Shown: in pieces, positions 48,831 to 61,050 of the stretch | Layout: the number at the start of each line of letters is the position of its first letter | How positions within the stretch are numbered: the stretch's first letter is position 1 | Assembly: GCF_033568475.1 (NCBI RefSeq) | Contig: NC_133123.1 | Location: 61,077,522 to 61,141,521, forward strand | Length of the DNA stretch: 64,000 nt | DNA from: Henckelia pumila | Taxonomy: Eukaryota; Streptophyta; Magnoliopsida; Lamiales; Gesneriaceae | Direction of reading: 5' to 3' | Notes under the pieces: model-generated | Database searches by the model: none | What the model was told of the DNA's origin: nothing | What the model saw: the letters and a program-made list of their open reading frames with translations, nothing else | Made by a program: the position numbers and the translations under genes

Positions 48831-49969
48831 TGGAATAAAATTTGAAAGTGAGAGAAGGGTAGGGTTTGCAGAAAACTCAATCGGGTAATAAAAAAATTAG
48901 GAGAATGATAACACCCGATTAAAAAGGGAACCAAATATATAAGAATCCTATCACAAAATGGTAACATTTTCCCTCTAACAAACTGTAGTGACCCTTACCC
49001 GGATCACCTACTAAACAGAACTTAGGCATGCAATTAACTTAATAAAACAAATATCAGAATAAAACTGCGGAATCCAATAACATTATACAATCCCAAGTAA
49101 AGGAATCTGTAATTTATCCAATAATATACAACCAAATCGAATAGCTGTATAAACCCAAACAACAGTAATAAAACCTAGACGAAGCTCCAGCTGGCCAACC
49201 ACTGACTAGCCCCTCCTGGTTCCACCCTCCTCGTCCAATCGCAAACCTGCCCCATGGAAATAGGGTGTCCAGAAACACAGAGTACGAGACGTGAGCATAA
49301 AACGCTCAGTACGAGAGTATGAGTATACATGCATGCAAAGTGAACTCCCTATAGACTCGAGGTCAAGGATCAGATAACAGAGACAGACCGGGCCCTGGTA
49401 TGTAGCACGCTGTGCCGTCGCTTCAGGAGGTGGCTCCCATACCGAGATAACCGTGGAAACACCGTACCCAAATCGATGGAAGTCCATCCACTAACAGGAT
49501 AGGGTACAACCCTACTAACAGACATCTCGAAGGAGATACAGCAAGATGCAAATGAATGCAGCATAATATCATGGCATATAAATCATGCGGTCACATAATA
49601 CATGCATACTCAGTCAGGATATCTCGAACAGTACTTTCGTACCTCAAAACAGTGCAAGCTCTACCAACTCTAGGTCCACGCCTATAGTCTGCTCTACACT
49701 GCCAAATGATACTACTATCATTAAAGTGCTCTAAAAGCCTTAACTAAGCTATTGCATACTCCTAAATATTTATAGGGAGCAAAGCTATACCTTCGTCCGT
49801 CGTTAGCCCTTTGATGTCGATGCCTCCAGAACTTGGGCACGACTCCGCTACGACTACCGAACGCCTCTCCGACCTCCGGACCAAGCCTAAGAAGACTAGA
49901 ACAGCTCCAAAAGGACTAGAAAGGAAAGGAGAACTCGGAATTGGCAAATGAAAGTGAAGCCTCGGCCTT

Positions 49970-49979
49970 CTATTTATAG
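49970..49979 (-). promoter_or_regulatory. TATA box of D's 3' LTR
   Basis: A perfect CTATAAATAG on the minus strand. The copy in the 5' LTR, which would drive the element, is at 55916-55925. Confidence 0.7.
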
Positions 49980-49983
49980 ACAA

Positions 49984-50262
49984 CGATCGGAACTTCCGAT
50001 CCTTGATCGGAACGTCCGAACCTCGATCGGAACGTCCGATCCTGTCATCGGAGCTTCCGAAGATCCTGATCTGCCACGTGTCAAAATATCACTTGATGAC
50101 TCCGGATAGGGGTGATCGGAGCTTCCGGTCCTGATCGGAGCTTCCGATCCAACCACACGTCATGCCTGACGTAATAACATCGGTGCCTCCGATCGCTCAT
50201 CGGAGCTTCCGATCCTGTACGGAGCTTCCGATCGTGCCTTCGGAGCTTCCGATCCGTCCGAT
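49984..50262. repeat. U3 array of about ten ATCGGA..TCCGAT boxes (3' LTR)
   Basis: Boxes of the form ATCGGARCTTCCGAT or ATCGGAACGTCCGA start near 49984, 50004, 50024, 50046, 50113, 50133, 50179, 50198, 50219 and 50240. Between them are a G-box (GCCACGTGTC, near 50073) and an inverted TGACGT pair (ACGTCA-TGCC-TGACGT, 50157-50172). Confidence 0.9.
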
Positions 50263-50323
50263 ACCTAATTCAATTAATTAGCATTAATCCTTTAATTACT
50301 CAATTAGGGCACGGGCTACTACA

Positions 50324-50341
50324 TTCTCCCCCACTTAAGAT
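50324..50341 (-). other. Element D polypurine tract
   Basis: On the minus strand, TCTTAAGTGGGGGAGAA abuts the 3' LTR. Confidence 0.9.
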
Positions 50342-50458
50342 ATTTCGTCCTCGAAATCAGATCTTAAGTACCGAATGCAAATACAGAAATCAGAAACATT
50401 CTTTATTCAAATCAAACGTTTACAAAGTTTGCAACTGAATACAACTTAAAGAATGAAA

Positions 50459-53400
50459 TCAAAACAACTCAGGATGGTCTTTACGCATCCTGTCCTCAAG
50501 CTCCCAAGTAGCTTCCTCAGTGCCTCGGCGCTGCCACTGAACTAAAACCAAAGGAATGACTTTGTTCCGTAAAACCTTATCCTTATAATCCAGGATACGA
50601 AGAGGTTTCTCAACATAAGTCAAATCCTTGTCTACCTGAACCTCAGACCGCTGCAGAATATGAGATTCATCCGCCACATATCGTCGCAACAGAGATACGT
50701 GGAACACGTCGTGAATGCTGGATAGATGCGGTGGCAATGCTAGTCGATAAGCCAAATTGCCAATGCTCTCCAAGACCTCAAACGGACCGATAAATCTGGG
50801 AGACAACTTGCCCTTAAGGCCAAATCTGAGAATCTTGCGGAAAGGTGACACTCTCAGAAACACTTTCTCCCCGACCTCGAACTGCAAGGGCCTACGCCTG
50901 ATATTAGCATAGCTGGCCTGACGATCCTGTGCAGTCTTAATCCGTTTCTTGATCTGATCAACAATGTCTATCGCCTGCTGGATAAACTCCGGTCCTTCAG
51001 CCTGTCTCTCCCCCACTTCTTCCCAGAAGAGTGGAGTACGACAACGTCGCCCATACAACGCTTCAAAAGGTGTCATCCCAATACTAGTGTGATAGCTGTT
51101 GTTGTAAGCGAACTCGATCAACGACAAATGATCCTGCCAGGCTGAACCAAAATCCAAGACGCACGCTCTAAGCATATCCTCTAACGTACGGATAGTGCGC
51201 TCTGACTGACCATCAGTCTCCGGATGATAGGCTGTACTCAAACTGAGAGTAGTACCCATCGCACGCTGAACACTCCCCCAGAATCTAGAAGTAAACCTGG
51301 GGTCCCGATCGCTGACAATGCTCACAGGCACTCCATGAAGTCGGACGATCTCCTGAATGTACATCCGTGCCATGCGATCCACAGAGTACTCTCGGCTATA
51401 GGCAATGAAATGCGCTGACTTGGTGAGTCGGTCCACCACCACCCAGATAGCATCACAGTTCCTCGGGGATACCGGCAAATGGGTCACAAAGTCCATTGTG
51501 ATAAACTCCCATATCCATTCAGGAATAGGCAGACTGTGAAGCAATCCTCCAGGTCGTCGGTGCTCTGCCTTGACCTGTTGACACACCAAACATCTCAAAA
51601 CAAACTGATAAACACTGCGTTTCATTCCCTTCCACCAGAAACGAGTACGTAGATCCTTGTACATCTTGTTGCTCCCAGGATGAATACTCAACTTAGTGCG
51701 ATGTGCCTGAGATAAAATCTCCTCTTGCAACTCTTCATCCTGTGGAATTACAAGCCTACCAGACAAACACAGAAAGCCATCTGACTGATAATGAAATCCA
51801 GACGAGCTACCCTCGTTAGCTAGACGAGCTAAACGCTGGGTCTTTGAATCAGACATCTGAGCATCTCGGATCCGCGAATACAAGGCGGGATCAGATAATA
51901 TCGCAAACATCTGGATACTCTGCATACCTTTCTTATGCTTGAAGGTAAAACCTGAAGTACAACAGTCACTGATCGCACTAGACATCGAACAAGTCTGAAG
52001 TGCGGATAGTCGCACCTTGCGACTCAAAGCATCAGCGGTGAGATTAGCAGCTCCCGGATGGTACTTAATCTCGCAATCATAGTCCTTAAGCAAGTCCATC
52101 CAACGTCTCTGTCTCATGTTCAATTCTGCCTGAGTGAACAAATACTTGAGACTCTTATGGTCGGTGAAGATCTCAAATTTCTCGCCATAAAGATAATGAC
52201 GCCAGATCTTCAAAGCGAACACAATGGCTGCCAATTCCAAATCATGAACTGGGTAGTTGTCCTCGTGAAGCTTCAGCTGTCTAGAAGCGTATGCGATCAC
52301 ATGCCCATTCTGAGTCAGGACACAACCTAACCTCTGAAGAGAAGCATCCGTGTAAACTACATACCCTCCAGATCCTGACGGTAATGCCAACACCGGCGCA
52401 GAAGTCAACCGCCGTCGAAGCTCACGGAAATTCTCCTCACACTCGGAGGACCACTCAAAATCCACACCCTTGCGGGTAAGCTGCGTCAACGGTCGAGCTA
52501 ACTGAGAGAAGTTCAGAATGAAGCGACGATAATACCCTGCTAGACCCAAAAAACTACGGATCTCAGCAACTGTCGTCGGACGCGACCAATTAAGTACCGC
52601 TTCAATCTTGCTTGGATCCACAGAAATCCCCTCCCTGGATATGATATGGCCAAGAAAGACCACTCTATCCATCCAGAACTCACACTTGCTCAGCTTGGCG
52701 TACAACTGCTCATCTCGAAGAGTCTGTAGTACCAACCGCAAGTGAGAAACATGCTCTTCCGTATTACGCGAATAAACCAGGATGTCGTCAATGAAGACCA
52801 CGACAAACTTGTCCAAATACTCCCTGAAGACACGGTTCATCAGATCCATGAATATAGCCGGTGCATTAGTCAAACCAAATGGCATCACTAGGAACTCGTA
52901 ATGCCCATAGCGAGTACGGAATGCAGTCTTGGCTACGTCCTGATCACGGACTCTCAACTGATGATACCCAGATCTCAAGTCAATCTTGGAGTAAATTGAT
53001 GTGCCCTGCAGCTGGTCAAACAAGTCATCAACACGAGGCAACGGATACTTGTTCTTCACAGTCACTCGATTCAGCTGCCGATAGTCAATGCACAGCCGCA
53101 TCGACCCATCCTTCTTCTTCACGAAGAGAACAGGAGCTCCCCAAGGAGATACACTAGGACGAATGTACCCCTTGTCCAAAAGATCCTGTAGCTGATTCTT
53201 CAACTCACGCATCTCTGACGGTGCCAGACGATACGGTGCTCTAGAAATAGGAGAAGTACCCGACATCAACTCTATGCCAAACTCGACTTCCCTAGCAGGA
53301 GGAAAACCCGGAATCTCATCAGGAAACACATCTGGAAATTCATCTACAATAGGAATTCTCTCTATCCCAATACTCTCAGCGGACAAATCAACTGCATAGA

Positions 53401-53965
53401 TAAGGTAGCCTTCCCCGCCAGACTCCAGAGCTCGACAGGCTCTCAAAGATGATACCAAAGGCATCGGGGGTCGCGCTCCCTCACCATAGAAAAACCAACT
53501 CTCACTCCCTTCCGGATGAAAGCGTACTAATCTCTGATAGCAGTCCACTGAAGCTCGATAGGTAGTCAACACATCTATTCCCAGAATGCAATCAAAGTCG
53601 TCCATCGCCAGGACCATGAGATTCGCCAACAGAACGTTCCCTTCGAACTCTAAAGGGCAACCCATCACTAGACGCTTAGCCAAAGCAGATTGGCCCGTCG
53701 GAGTAGAAACAGACATCACTATGTCTAGTGCAATGCATGGTAACTTATGCCTCTTAACAAAACGTGCAGAAATGAAGGAATGAGATGCACCAGTGTCAAT
53801 AAGTACAAGAGCAGGTATACCATAAAGCATAAATGTACCTGCGATGACTTTCTCATTCTCCTCCACAGCCTGATCATGTCTCAGGGCAAACACCTGGCCA
53901 GAAGCTCGTGGCCTCAAATGAGAACTCCCAGCAGACTGTCCCTGCGACCTCTGCTGTACGGTAGC
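50459..53965 (-). CDS. Element D pol: protease, RT, RNase H, integrase, chromodomain
   Basis: An open frame of 1152 codons from Met at 53917, and open further up to the TAG at 53966. The aspartic protease DTGASHSFI has catalytic Asp at residue 41. RT follows with [20 protein letters not shown] and catalytic FIDDIL (D377, D378). RNase H starts with VVYTDAS (D524). Integrase has an [12 protein letters not shown]...CLVCQQVK zinc part and a DDE core ([35 protein letters not shown]). The end, [21 protein letters not shown], is a chromodomain, thought to steer chromovirus integrase to histone-marked chromatin. No stop or frameshift interrupts these domains. Expression as a gag-pol fusion would need the upstream lesions bypassed. 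Confidence 0.95.
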   Translation of the reverse strand, partial: ATVQQRSQGQSAGSSHLRPRASGQVFALRHDQAVEENEKVIAGTFMLYGIPALVLIDTGASHSFISARFVKRHKLPCIALDIVMSVSTPTGQSALAKRLVMGCPLEFEGNVLLANLMVLAMDDFDCILGIDVLTTYRASVDCYQRLVRFHPEGSESWFFYGEGARPPMPLVSSLRACRALESGGEGYLIYAVDLSAESIGIERIPIVDEFPDVFPDEIPGFPPAREVEFGIELMSGTSPISRAPYRLAPSEMRELKNQLQDLLDKGYIRPSVSPWGAPVLFVKKKDGSMRLCIDYRQLNRVTVKNKYPLPRVDDLFDQLQGTSIYSKIDLRSGYHQLRVRDQDVAKTAFRTRYGHYEFLVMPFGLTNAPAIFMDLMNRVFREYLDKFVVVFIDDILVYSRNTEEHVSHLRLVLQTLRDEQLYAKLSKCEFWMDRVVFLGHIISREGISVDPSKIEAVLNWSRPTTVAEIRSFLGLAGYYRRFILNFSQLARPLTQLTRKGVDFEWSSECEENFRELRRRLTSAPVLALPSGSGGYVVYTDASLQRLGCVLTQNGHVIAYASRQLKLHEDNYPVHDLELAAIVFALKIWRHYLYGEKFEIFTDHKSLKYLFTQAELNMRQRRWMDLLKDYDCEIKYHPGAANLTADALSRKVRLSALQTCSMSSAISDCCTSGFTFKHKKGMQSIQMFAILSDPALYSRIRDAQMSDSKTQRLARLANEGSSSGFHYQSDGFLCLSGRLVIPQDEELQEEILSQAHRTKLSIHPGSNKMYKDLRTRFWWKGMKRSVYQFVLRCLVCQQVKAEHRRPGGLLHSLPIPEWIWEFITMDFVTHLPVSPRNCDAIWVVVDRLTKSAHFIAYSREYSVDRMARMYIQEIVRLHGVPVSIVSDRDPRFTSRFWGSVQRAMGTTLSLSTAYHPETDGQSERTIRTLEDMLRACVLDFGSAWQDHLSLIEFAYNNSYHTSIGMTPFEALYGRRCRTPLFWEEVGERQAEGPEFIQQAIDIVDQIKKRIKTAQDRQASYANIRRRPLQFEVGEKVFLRVSPFRKILRFGLKGKLSPRFIGPFEVLESIGNLAYRLALPPHLSSIHDVFHVSLLRRYVADESHILQRSEVQVDKDLTYVEKPLRILDYKDKVLRNKVIPLVLVQWQRRGTEEATWELEDRMRKDHPELF

Positions 53966-54864
53966 CTAAGAACCCGATCCTGAACCAGAACCAGAACCAC
54001 CTCCCCCAGACATTGGGCAATCTCTCCGGATATGACCAGTCTCTCCACAACGGAAACAAGCTCCAGAAGCTCTACGGCACTTGTCGGATGGATGGTTCTT
54101 CCCACAGTGATCACACTTCTCCTTCTTACCATAACAGACAATACCTCCAGAACCAGAGGAAGAAGAAGATCCAGACTTCTTGAAAGTTTGGGCACGGGGA
54201 CCCAAAGAACTAGCAGGCCTCGACTGAGGGAAAGACCTGTTCCGCCGAATGCTGTCCTCCGCCTGGTGACAACGGCTCACCAAGCCCTCATAGGACATGT
54301 CGTCGCCAACCACCACACGGTCATGGATCTCAGGGTTAAGGCCCTGAAGGAACAAATTATACTTCATCTCTGAGCTATCAGCAATCTCGGGGCAATAGGA
54401 TAACAGATCAAAGAACCTCTGCTGATACTCATGGCTCCCTGTCGCAGACTCAGTAGCTCGCCTGCCTTCGACTGACGGAGTGCAGGAGGAAAATACCACT
54501 TTTGGAAAGCTGTGCGGAACTCGGCCCAGGTGGCCACTCCTCTCGCCGTAACAAAAGGTGCAGAAGTAAACCTCCACCACCTACGCGCACGCCCATCCAG
54601 AAGATAGCCAAGGGTCTCCACCTTCTGCTCATCGGTGCATTGAAAAGTCTGAAAAGTCGTCTCCATGCGGTCTAACCAGTTCTCCGCATCCTCCGAAGAC
54701 TCACCTCCAACTAAGGGCTTAGGACCCATAGCTAAGAATCGACGCACAGTGAAACGCTCGTCGTCATGGTGACGATGACGCCGTTCTCGACGAGGCTCCC
54801 GGTCGGCATCACCCCAACGCCCACCAACACTGCCATGAGAACTCTGGTCGTCACGATTTGACAT
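53966..54864 (-). pseudogene. Element D gag, frameshifted
   Basis: Starts at Met 54864 (MSNRDDQSSHGSVGGRWGD). The first part carries the retrotransposon gag core (ENWLDRMETTFQTFQC and WAEFRTAFQKWYFPP). Near 54431-54440 the frame changes by a small deletion, and the second part resumes with EYQQRFFDLLSYCPEIA and QGLNPEIHDRV. It ends with zinc knuckle CFRCGETGHIRRDC, preceded by a CDHCGKNHPSDKC half-knuckle, and a Gly/Ser-rich tail. A TAG at 53966-53968 separates it from pol, in the same frame as pol. Whether the TAG is a mutation or a read-through site cannot be told from one copy. Confidence 0.88.
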
Positions 54865-54910
54865 CTACAAAAATACCTCAAGATGAGACTAAATCCCAAG
54901 AAATCTTTTG

Positions 54911-54925
54911 CATGCTCTGATACCA
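54911..54925 (-). other. Element D primer-binding site
   Basis: TGGTATCAGAGCATG on the minus strand, four bases from the LTR end: initiator-tRNA-Met type. Confidence 0.9.
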
Positions 54926-54929
54926 TAAA

Positions 54930-56269
54930 TGTAGTGACCCTTACCCGGATCACCTACTAAACAGAACTTAGGCATGCAATTAACTTAATAAAACAGATAT
55001 CAGAATAAAACTGCGGAATCCAATAACATTATACAATCCCAAGTAAAGGAATCTGTAATTTATCCAATAATATACAACCAAATCGAATAGCTGTATAAAC
55101 CCAAACAACAGTAATAAAACCTAGACGAAGCTCCAGCTGGCCAACCACTGACTAGCCCCTCCTGGTTCCACCCTCCTCGTCCAATCGCAAACCTGCCCCA
55201 TGGAAATAGGGTGTCCAGAAACACAGAGTACGAGACGTGAGCATAAAACACTCAGTACGAGAGTATGAGTATACATGCATGCAAAGTGAACTCCCTATAG
55301 ACTCGAGGTCAAGGATCAGATAACAGAGACAGACCGGGCCCTGGTATGTAGCACGCTGTGCCGTCGCTTCAGGAGGTGGCTCCCATACCGAGATAACCGT
55401 GGAAACACCGGACCCAAATCGATGGAAGTCCATCCACTAACAGGATAGGGTACAACCCTACTAACAGACATCTCGAAGGAGATACAGCAAGATGTAAATG
55501 AATGCAGCATAATATCATGGCATATAAATCATGCGGTCACATAATACATGCATACTCAGTCAGGATATCTCGAACAGTACTTTCGTACCTCAAAACAGTG
55601 CAAGCTCTACCAACTCTAGGTCCACGCCTATAGTCTGCTCTACACTGCCAAATGATACTACTATCATTAAAGTGCTCTAAAAGCCTTAACTAAGCTATTG
55701 CATACTCCTAAATATTTATAGGGAGCAAAGCTATACCTTCGTCCGTCGTTAGCCCTTTGATGTCGATGCCTCCAGAACTTGGGAACGACTCCGCTACGAC
55801 TACCGAACGCCTCTCCGACCTCCGGACCAAGCCTAAGAAGACTAGAACAGCTCCAAAAGGACTAGAAAGGAAAGGAGAACTCGGAATTGGCAAATGAAAG
55901 TGAAGCCTCGGCCTTCTATTTATAGACAACGATCGGAACTTCCGATCCTTGATCGGAACGTCCGAACCTCGATCGGAACGTCCGATCCTGTCATCGGAGC
56001 TTCCGAAGATCCTGATCTGCCACGTGTCAAAATATCACTTGATGACTCCGGATAGGGGTGATCGGAGCTTTCGGTCCTGATCGAAGCTTCCAATCCAACC
56101 ACACGTCATGCCTGATGTAATAACATCGGTGCCTCCGATCGCTCATCGGAGCTTCCGATCCTGTTCGGAGCTTCCGATCATGCCTTCGGAGCTTCCGATC
56201 CGTTCGATACCTAATTCAATTAATTAGCATTAATCCTTTAATTACTCAATTAGGGCACGGGCTACTACA
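54930..56269 (-). repeat. Element D 5' LTR
   Basis: 1340 bp. It has the TATA box at 55916-55925 and the box array at about 55930-56208. Several differences from the 3' LTR fall inside the array (for example GATCGG to GATCGA) and in the TGACGT pair (TGACGT to TGATGT). Confidence 0.95.
55930..56208. repeat. U3 box array (5' LTR copy)
   Basis: Same arrangement as 49984-50262. Changes here hit three boxes and the as-1-like pair, mostly C-to-T or G-to-A. Confidence 0.88.
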
Positions 56270-56274
56270 CAAAC

Positions 56275-57162
56275 TCTTAATTGCCCTGATCCCTGATCTC
56301 CCTCAAGTTACAACGGTAACTTTCCTAAATGACCAAAATTTTAAAAGCCGAGATTTAAGAGATAAAATCCCATAAATAAGGTAATAATACGAGATAAATA
56401 TTTCAGCCCAAATCTTCCAAAATTAACTCCACATCAGCCTAACTCCACTGAAACAAAAATCAATCACAAAAATTCAATTTTTAGTAAATAGGATAAATCA
56501 TCAAAATTCGTCTATTTAGAACCTTACCCAAAAACAGAACCCTATTACCAAAAATGCATATGCATGACCTATTTTATGCCTAAACAGAGTGTAACATAAA
56601 ATGAAAATGCAATCACAAGAAAACGATATGTTGACAAGTGTAGTGTTGTCTCTCATGTTGCCAACATCATCAACAACACCATAGTTTTTCAAAAAGCATT
56701 TGAGACTTACACACTTGATTACCCTTGATTTAGAAACAATTTCAGAAGTGGTAGCCTGCACACTAAAAGAACAGTCTTCATTGGACTCAAATAGGTAGTT
56801 TTTTCCATTTTCTTCCGATTATTTATAAAGCTTGTACATATGACATTGATCATCAAATTTTATTAAAAAGCTGAACACTGAATTTGCAAAACCACCGTTC
56901 ACATGGGACAAGAACATGGAATACACGTACATCCCTCAACTACTTAGTGGTTTAGTCAGAGTTCGATTTGCAAGGGCCAGTGTGTTTCAAAAAAAATTTT
57001 TGCAGAAAAACTTGGCATCGATTGAGTCAATGAAACAGAGATTTAAATACCACACATAACAGAGTGAGTGCAGAATGCCTAAAATCCTAAATATGCATGA
57101 CAAGTGAAAAACAACAGTGTTGTCGGTAGTGTGGTAACACCGTAGACAACATAAGCAAAGGA
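56275..57162 (-). other. Element A spacer between pol and second ORF
   Basis: AT-rich non-coding spacer of A, also continuing at 48831-48978 beyond element D. Dyad copies lie at 56641-56683 and 57114-57152. Confidence 0.75.
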
Positions 57163-60100
57163 TTATAATGCACACATGCTGAGAGACCTCCGAAGAATTG
57201 AGAATCTCTCATGATCTAATGCTTTAGTAAAAATGTCTGCCAATTGGTTATTGGTTCCAACAAACTCCATTCGAATCATATATTTTTCTACCAAATATCG
57301 AATAAAATGATGACGAATGTCAATGTGTTTTGTGCGTGAGTGTTGAACTGAATTCTTTGATATATCAATAGCACTCGAATTATCGCAATAAACAATGGGG
57401 GGTTCACTCTTAAAACCATAGTCTTCAATCATTTGGTTCATCCAAAGAAGTTGTGAACAACAACTTCCGGCTGCCACATATTCTGATTTAGCAGTCGAAA
57501 GTGACACACAATTTTGCTTACGACTATACCATGAAATCAAATTATTGCCAAGGTAAAAACACTTACCCGTAGTGCTCTTTCTATCGTTCACATCACCAGC
57601 CCAATCAGCATCACTAAAAGCTATAAGGTTTGTGTTGGTTTCCCTCATATACCACAATCCCAAATCCAATGTACCTGAAACATATTTCAAAATTCTCATA
57701 ACAACTTTTAAATGGGTTACCTTTGGATCAGATTGGTACCTAGCACATAAACACACACTGAACATGATATCAAGACGACTAGCAGTCAAATACAAAAGAC
57801 TCTCTATCATGCTGCGATACATGGTGTTGTCAACACCAGCCGCAACACTGTCTTTTCCTAATTTTTCACTCGAGCCCATAGGAGTTTTCATGTTCTTAAC
57901 ATTCTCTTTGCAAAACTTTTTCACCAAATTCTTTGCATACTTACTTTGACAAAGAAAAATCCCATCATTTGATTGCTTAAATTGTAGTCCAAGGAAAAAA
58001 TTTAATTCTCCTACTATGCTCATTTCAAACGTAGAAGACATGCATTCAACAAAACTATCAACATGCTTTTGAGAAGAAGCACCAAAGATAATGTCATCCA
58101 CATAAACTTGACAAATAAGGATTTTACCTTTGGCCTTTTGAATAAAAAGGGTTTTGTCAACCTCACCTCGTTTGAAGCCAATTTCGAGTAAATACTCGGT
58201 CAACCTACCATACCATGCTCGTGGAGCTTGCTTCAAGCCATAGAGTGCCTTTTTCAACTTGTAAACATGATCCAAGTGGTGTGGATCCTCAAAGCCTTTG
58301 GGTTGCTTCACATACACTTCCTCATCTAAAATACCATTCAAAAACACACTCTTCACATCCATTTGGTAAAGTTTTATACCCATATGACATGCAATAGCTA
58401 GCAATAGTCGGACTGACTCAATGCGGGCAACAGGAGCGAAGGTCTCATCAAAATCAACCCCCTCAACCTGAGTATACCCTTGAGCAACCAACCTTGCTTT
58501 ATTCCTAATGATGTTTCCTGATTCATCGGTTTTATTTTTAAAAATCCATTTTGTAACAATGACATTACCATGATCAGGAGGTGGAACCAAAAACCACACA
58601 TCATTTCGGACAAATTGCTCAAGTTCTTCATGCATGACATTTATCCAAAATTCATCATTCAAAGCATCATTGACATTTTTGGGTTCAATATTGGAAACAA
58701 AACAGGAATGCATTACCCGTGAGTACACGGAACTCATGCATACTAACCCAACCATCTTGCGGTAGTCAAATTTGTCCTTAGCATGGGTTTGCCTTGTTCC
58801 ATGAACATCTCCAATAATCTGTGATGATGGATGATTCTTCTGTATCTTGCTTGGAATGTCTTTTTCAGTAATCATCTCAGCTTCCTCAATATTTTGGGAA
58901 TTTTCCTCATGAACAGTTTCTGGAGGAACCTGTTTTGTGTTTGGTGTTGCAACATCAGGAACAACACTGTGTTCTTCGTGAGGAATTTCCAGCAAGCCTT
59001 CAATATCATCTTCAGCAGTTTTTCCTTTGAGATCTGCACCATCATCAAAAACAACATTAATAGATTCCATAATTGTTCTGGTCCTAAGGTTATACATCCT
59101 ATATGCACGACTATTTGTAGAATAACCTAGGAACAAACACTTATCACTTTTGGAATCAAATTTTGCTAGGTGATTTCTATCATTCAAAACATAGCAAACA
59201 CAGCCAAAGATATGAAAATAAGTGAGATTTGGCCTCTTTCCCATGAGGATTTCATAGGAAGTCATCGAAGAACCACTTCTCAGGTACACACGATTGGAAA
59301 TATGACATGCTGTGTTTAATGCTTCTGCCCAAAATCTCTTGGAGATATTTTTTGAGCTTATCATCACCCTAGCCATCTCCTGCAACGTTATATTCTTTCT
59401 TTCGACAATTCCATTTTGTTGAGGAGTTTTTGGGGCAGAGAACTCCTGTGAGATGCCCTTCTTATCACACAAAGAAGAAAAAGATGAGTTCTCAAATTCC
59501 TTTCCACGATCATTTTTGATCCTTGCTACAGTCAAAGTGTGTAGGTTAGTAATCTTGGTAAACAACTTCTTAAAAACATCAAAAGTATCTGATTTTTCTC
59601 TAAGAAACCTTACCCATGTAAAACGAGAAAAATCATCAACACATACCAAGGAATACCTTTTACCTCCATAGCTTTTGACTTCCATGGGACCTATCAAATC
59701 CATGTGCAAAAGTTCAAGACACCGTGTTGTCCCACAGTGTTGTAACACGGGGTGCGCAACACGGGTTTGCTTACCTTTTTGGCATGCACCACAAACATAT
59801 GGAACACCAGACTTTAGATTTGGAAGACCTCTGACAGCTTCAAACTTACTCAGATTTTTTAAGGTCTTGAAATTCACATGTCCAATCTTTTGGTGCCATA
59901 GACTAAACTCATCAACCTTTGAGTGTCTACATGCCAATTCTTCACCGAGTTGGTAGCAATTATCAATTGATCTTGTACCTGTCATAACACAACAGTTAGC
60001 ATTATCAAAAACTTCACAGGTATTTTTATCAAACTTCACATGCAAGTCATCATCACACAGTTGACTAATTGAAATTAAATTCGCATTAAGTCCTTCAACG

Positions 60101-61050
60101 TGTAAGACGTTATGAAGCTTTGGAAACCCTTCCACATTGAGTGTTCCTTTGCCAACAATTCTTCCTTTTGCACCACCTCCATAGGTCACTCTACCACCAT
60201 TTTGTTCAATTTAGTCCGTGAGGTGATCTTTCAAGCCTGTCATGTGCCGTGAGCTTCCACTATCAAAATACCAATTACCTGCAGTGTTAGCTTTCAGGGA
60301 AGTATAAATAACAAAACATCTAGCATCAGACTTTTGTATCCAAACTTTTTTCACAGTGGGCCTCTTTCTGTCAGTGTTGCTCTTGGTGTTGGGCAACATG
60401 GGGGGCAACACTTGCTTAGATTCCCACAACACATAGTCATTCTTCAGCTTTCGACAAAAAGGCCTGATATGACCAGATTTGAGACAATAGTGACATACAA
60501 AAGGACGCTTCCATTGTTTTGGCTTAGGGACAGAAACATTTTTTTCAACAATGGGTTTCTTACCTTTCGAAGAAGTTGAAGGATGGTTCAAGGAATCATT
60601 ACCTTCCTTCACAAACACTGGTGTTTTGGAAGATTCACCAGTTTCAAAAACACTTTCTTTAAAACCAAGACCAAACTTATCATTCTTACCCATAGTCAAA
60701 ATGGAATCAAGTTTGCTTGAACTGGAATTAAATTTATCAAGTGTTGTTTTTGCTCTTTCAAGTTCAGAATTCAACAACCCTAATTCCAGATCTTTCTTAC
60801 TCATGAGAATTTCCAATCTAGCCACAACAGCTTTCAATTCAGTATTCTCTTTTGTAAGGGTTGTGTTCAACTTATTCCTTTTGTTCCAATCACAGTATAA
60901 CTCTTCATAGAGTTTTTGAATACCTTCCAGAGTATAAGGATCAGCTACCTGTTCTTCATGATTACTGGAATTATCAAGGTTAGAAGCAACAAAACAAATA
61001 GATTTTTGAACTATGTTGCGTCCAGGTGTTGCAACACCAGAGCCAACACC
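56641..61050. repeat. Dyad motif copies in A's spacer, pol and gag
   Basis: Copies lie at 56641-56683, 57114-57152 (spacer), 57822-57851 (RT/RH region), 58941-58971 (IN/RT linker), 59719-59764 (integrase), 60371-60412 and 61024-61050 (gag). On the minus strand the pattern is GTGTTGC, a short gap, GTGTTGCAACACC, a short gap, CAACAC. Confidence 0.75.

Larger units (their letters stand above)
48984..50323 (-). repeat. Element D 3' LTR
   Basis: 1340 bp, ends TG and CA. It contains the ATCGGA/TCCGAT box array (49984-50262) immediately upstream of a TATA box. Confidence 0.95.
48984..56269 (-). mobile_element. Element D: Tekay-type Ty3/gypsy chromovirus
   Basis: The target duplication CAAAC is at 48979-48983 and 56270-56274. 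Both LTRs are 1340 bp with TG...CA ends and about 12 differences (0.9%). PBS and PPT are in place. Domain order PR-RT-RH-IN with a C-terminal chromodomain marks a chromovirus, and overall wording fits Del/Tekay. One frameshift in gag and one TAG at the gag/pol border are the only lesions seen. It landed in the spacer between A's pol and second ORF. Confidence 0.95.

Noticed and set aside
49206..49487. 93-aa ORF found in both LTRs of element D (also 55152-55433)
   Set aside because: Duplication only reflects the young identical LTRs. There is no domain, and it lies in R/U5-type sequence.
49984..50262. Heat-shock elements in D's U3 array
   Set aside because: Heat-shock elements need GAA and TTC separated by two bases. 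Here the spacing is one, or the GAA is GAG.
53966..53968. Programmed stop read-through between gag and pol of element D
   Set aside because: Possible, but one copy cannot separate it from a simple CAG-to-TAG mutation, and gag also carries a frameshift.
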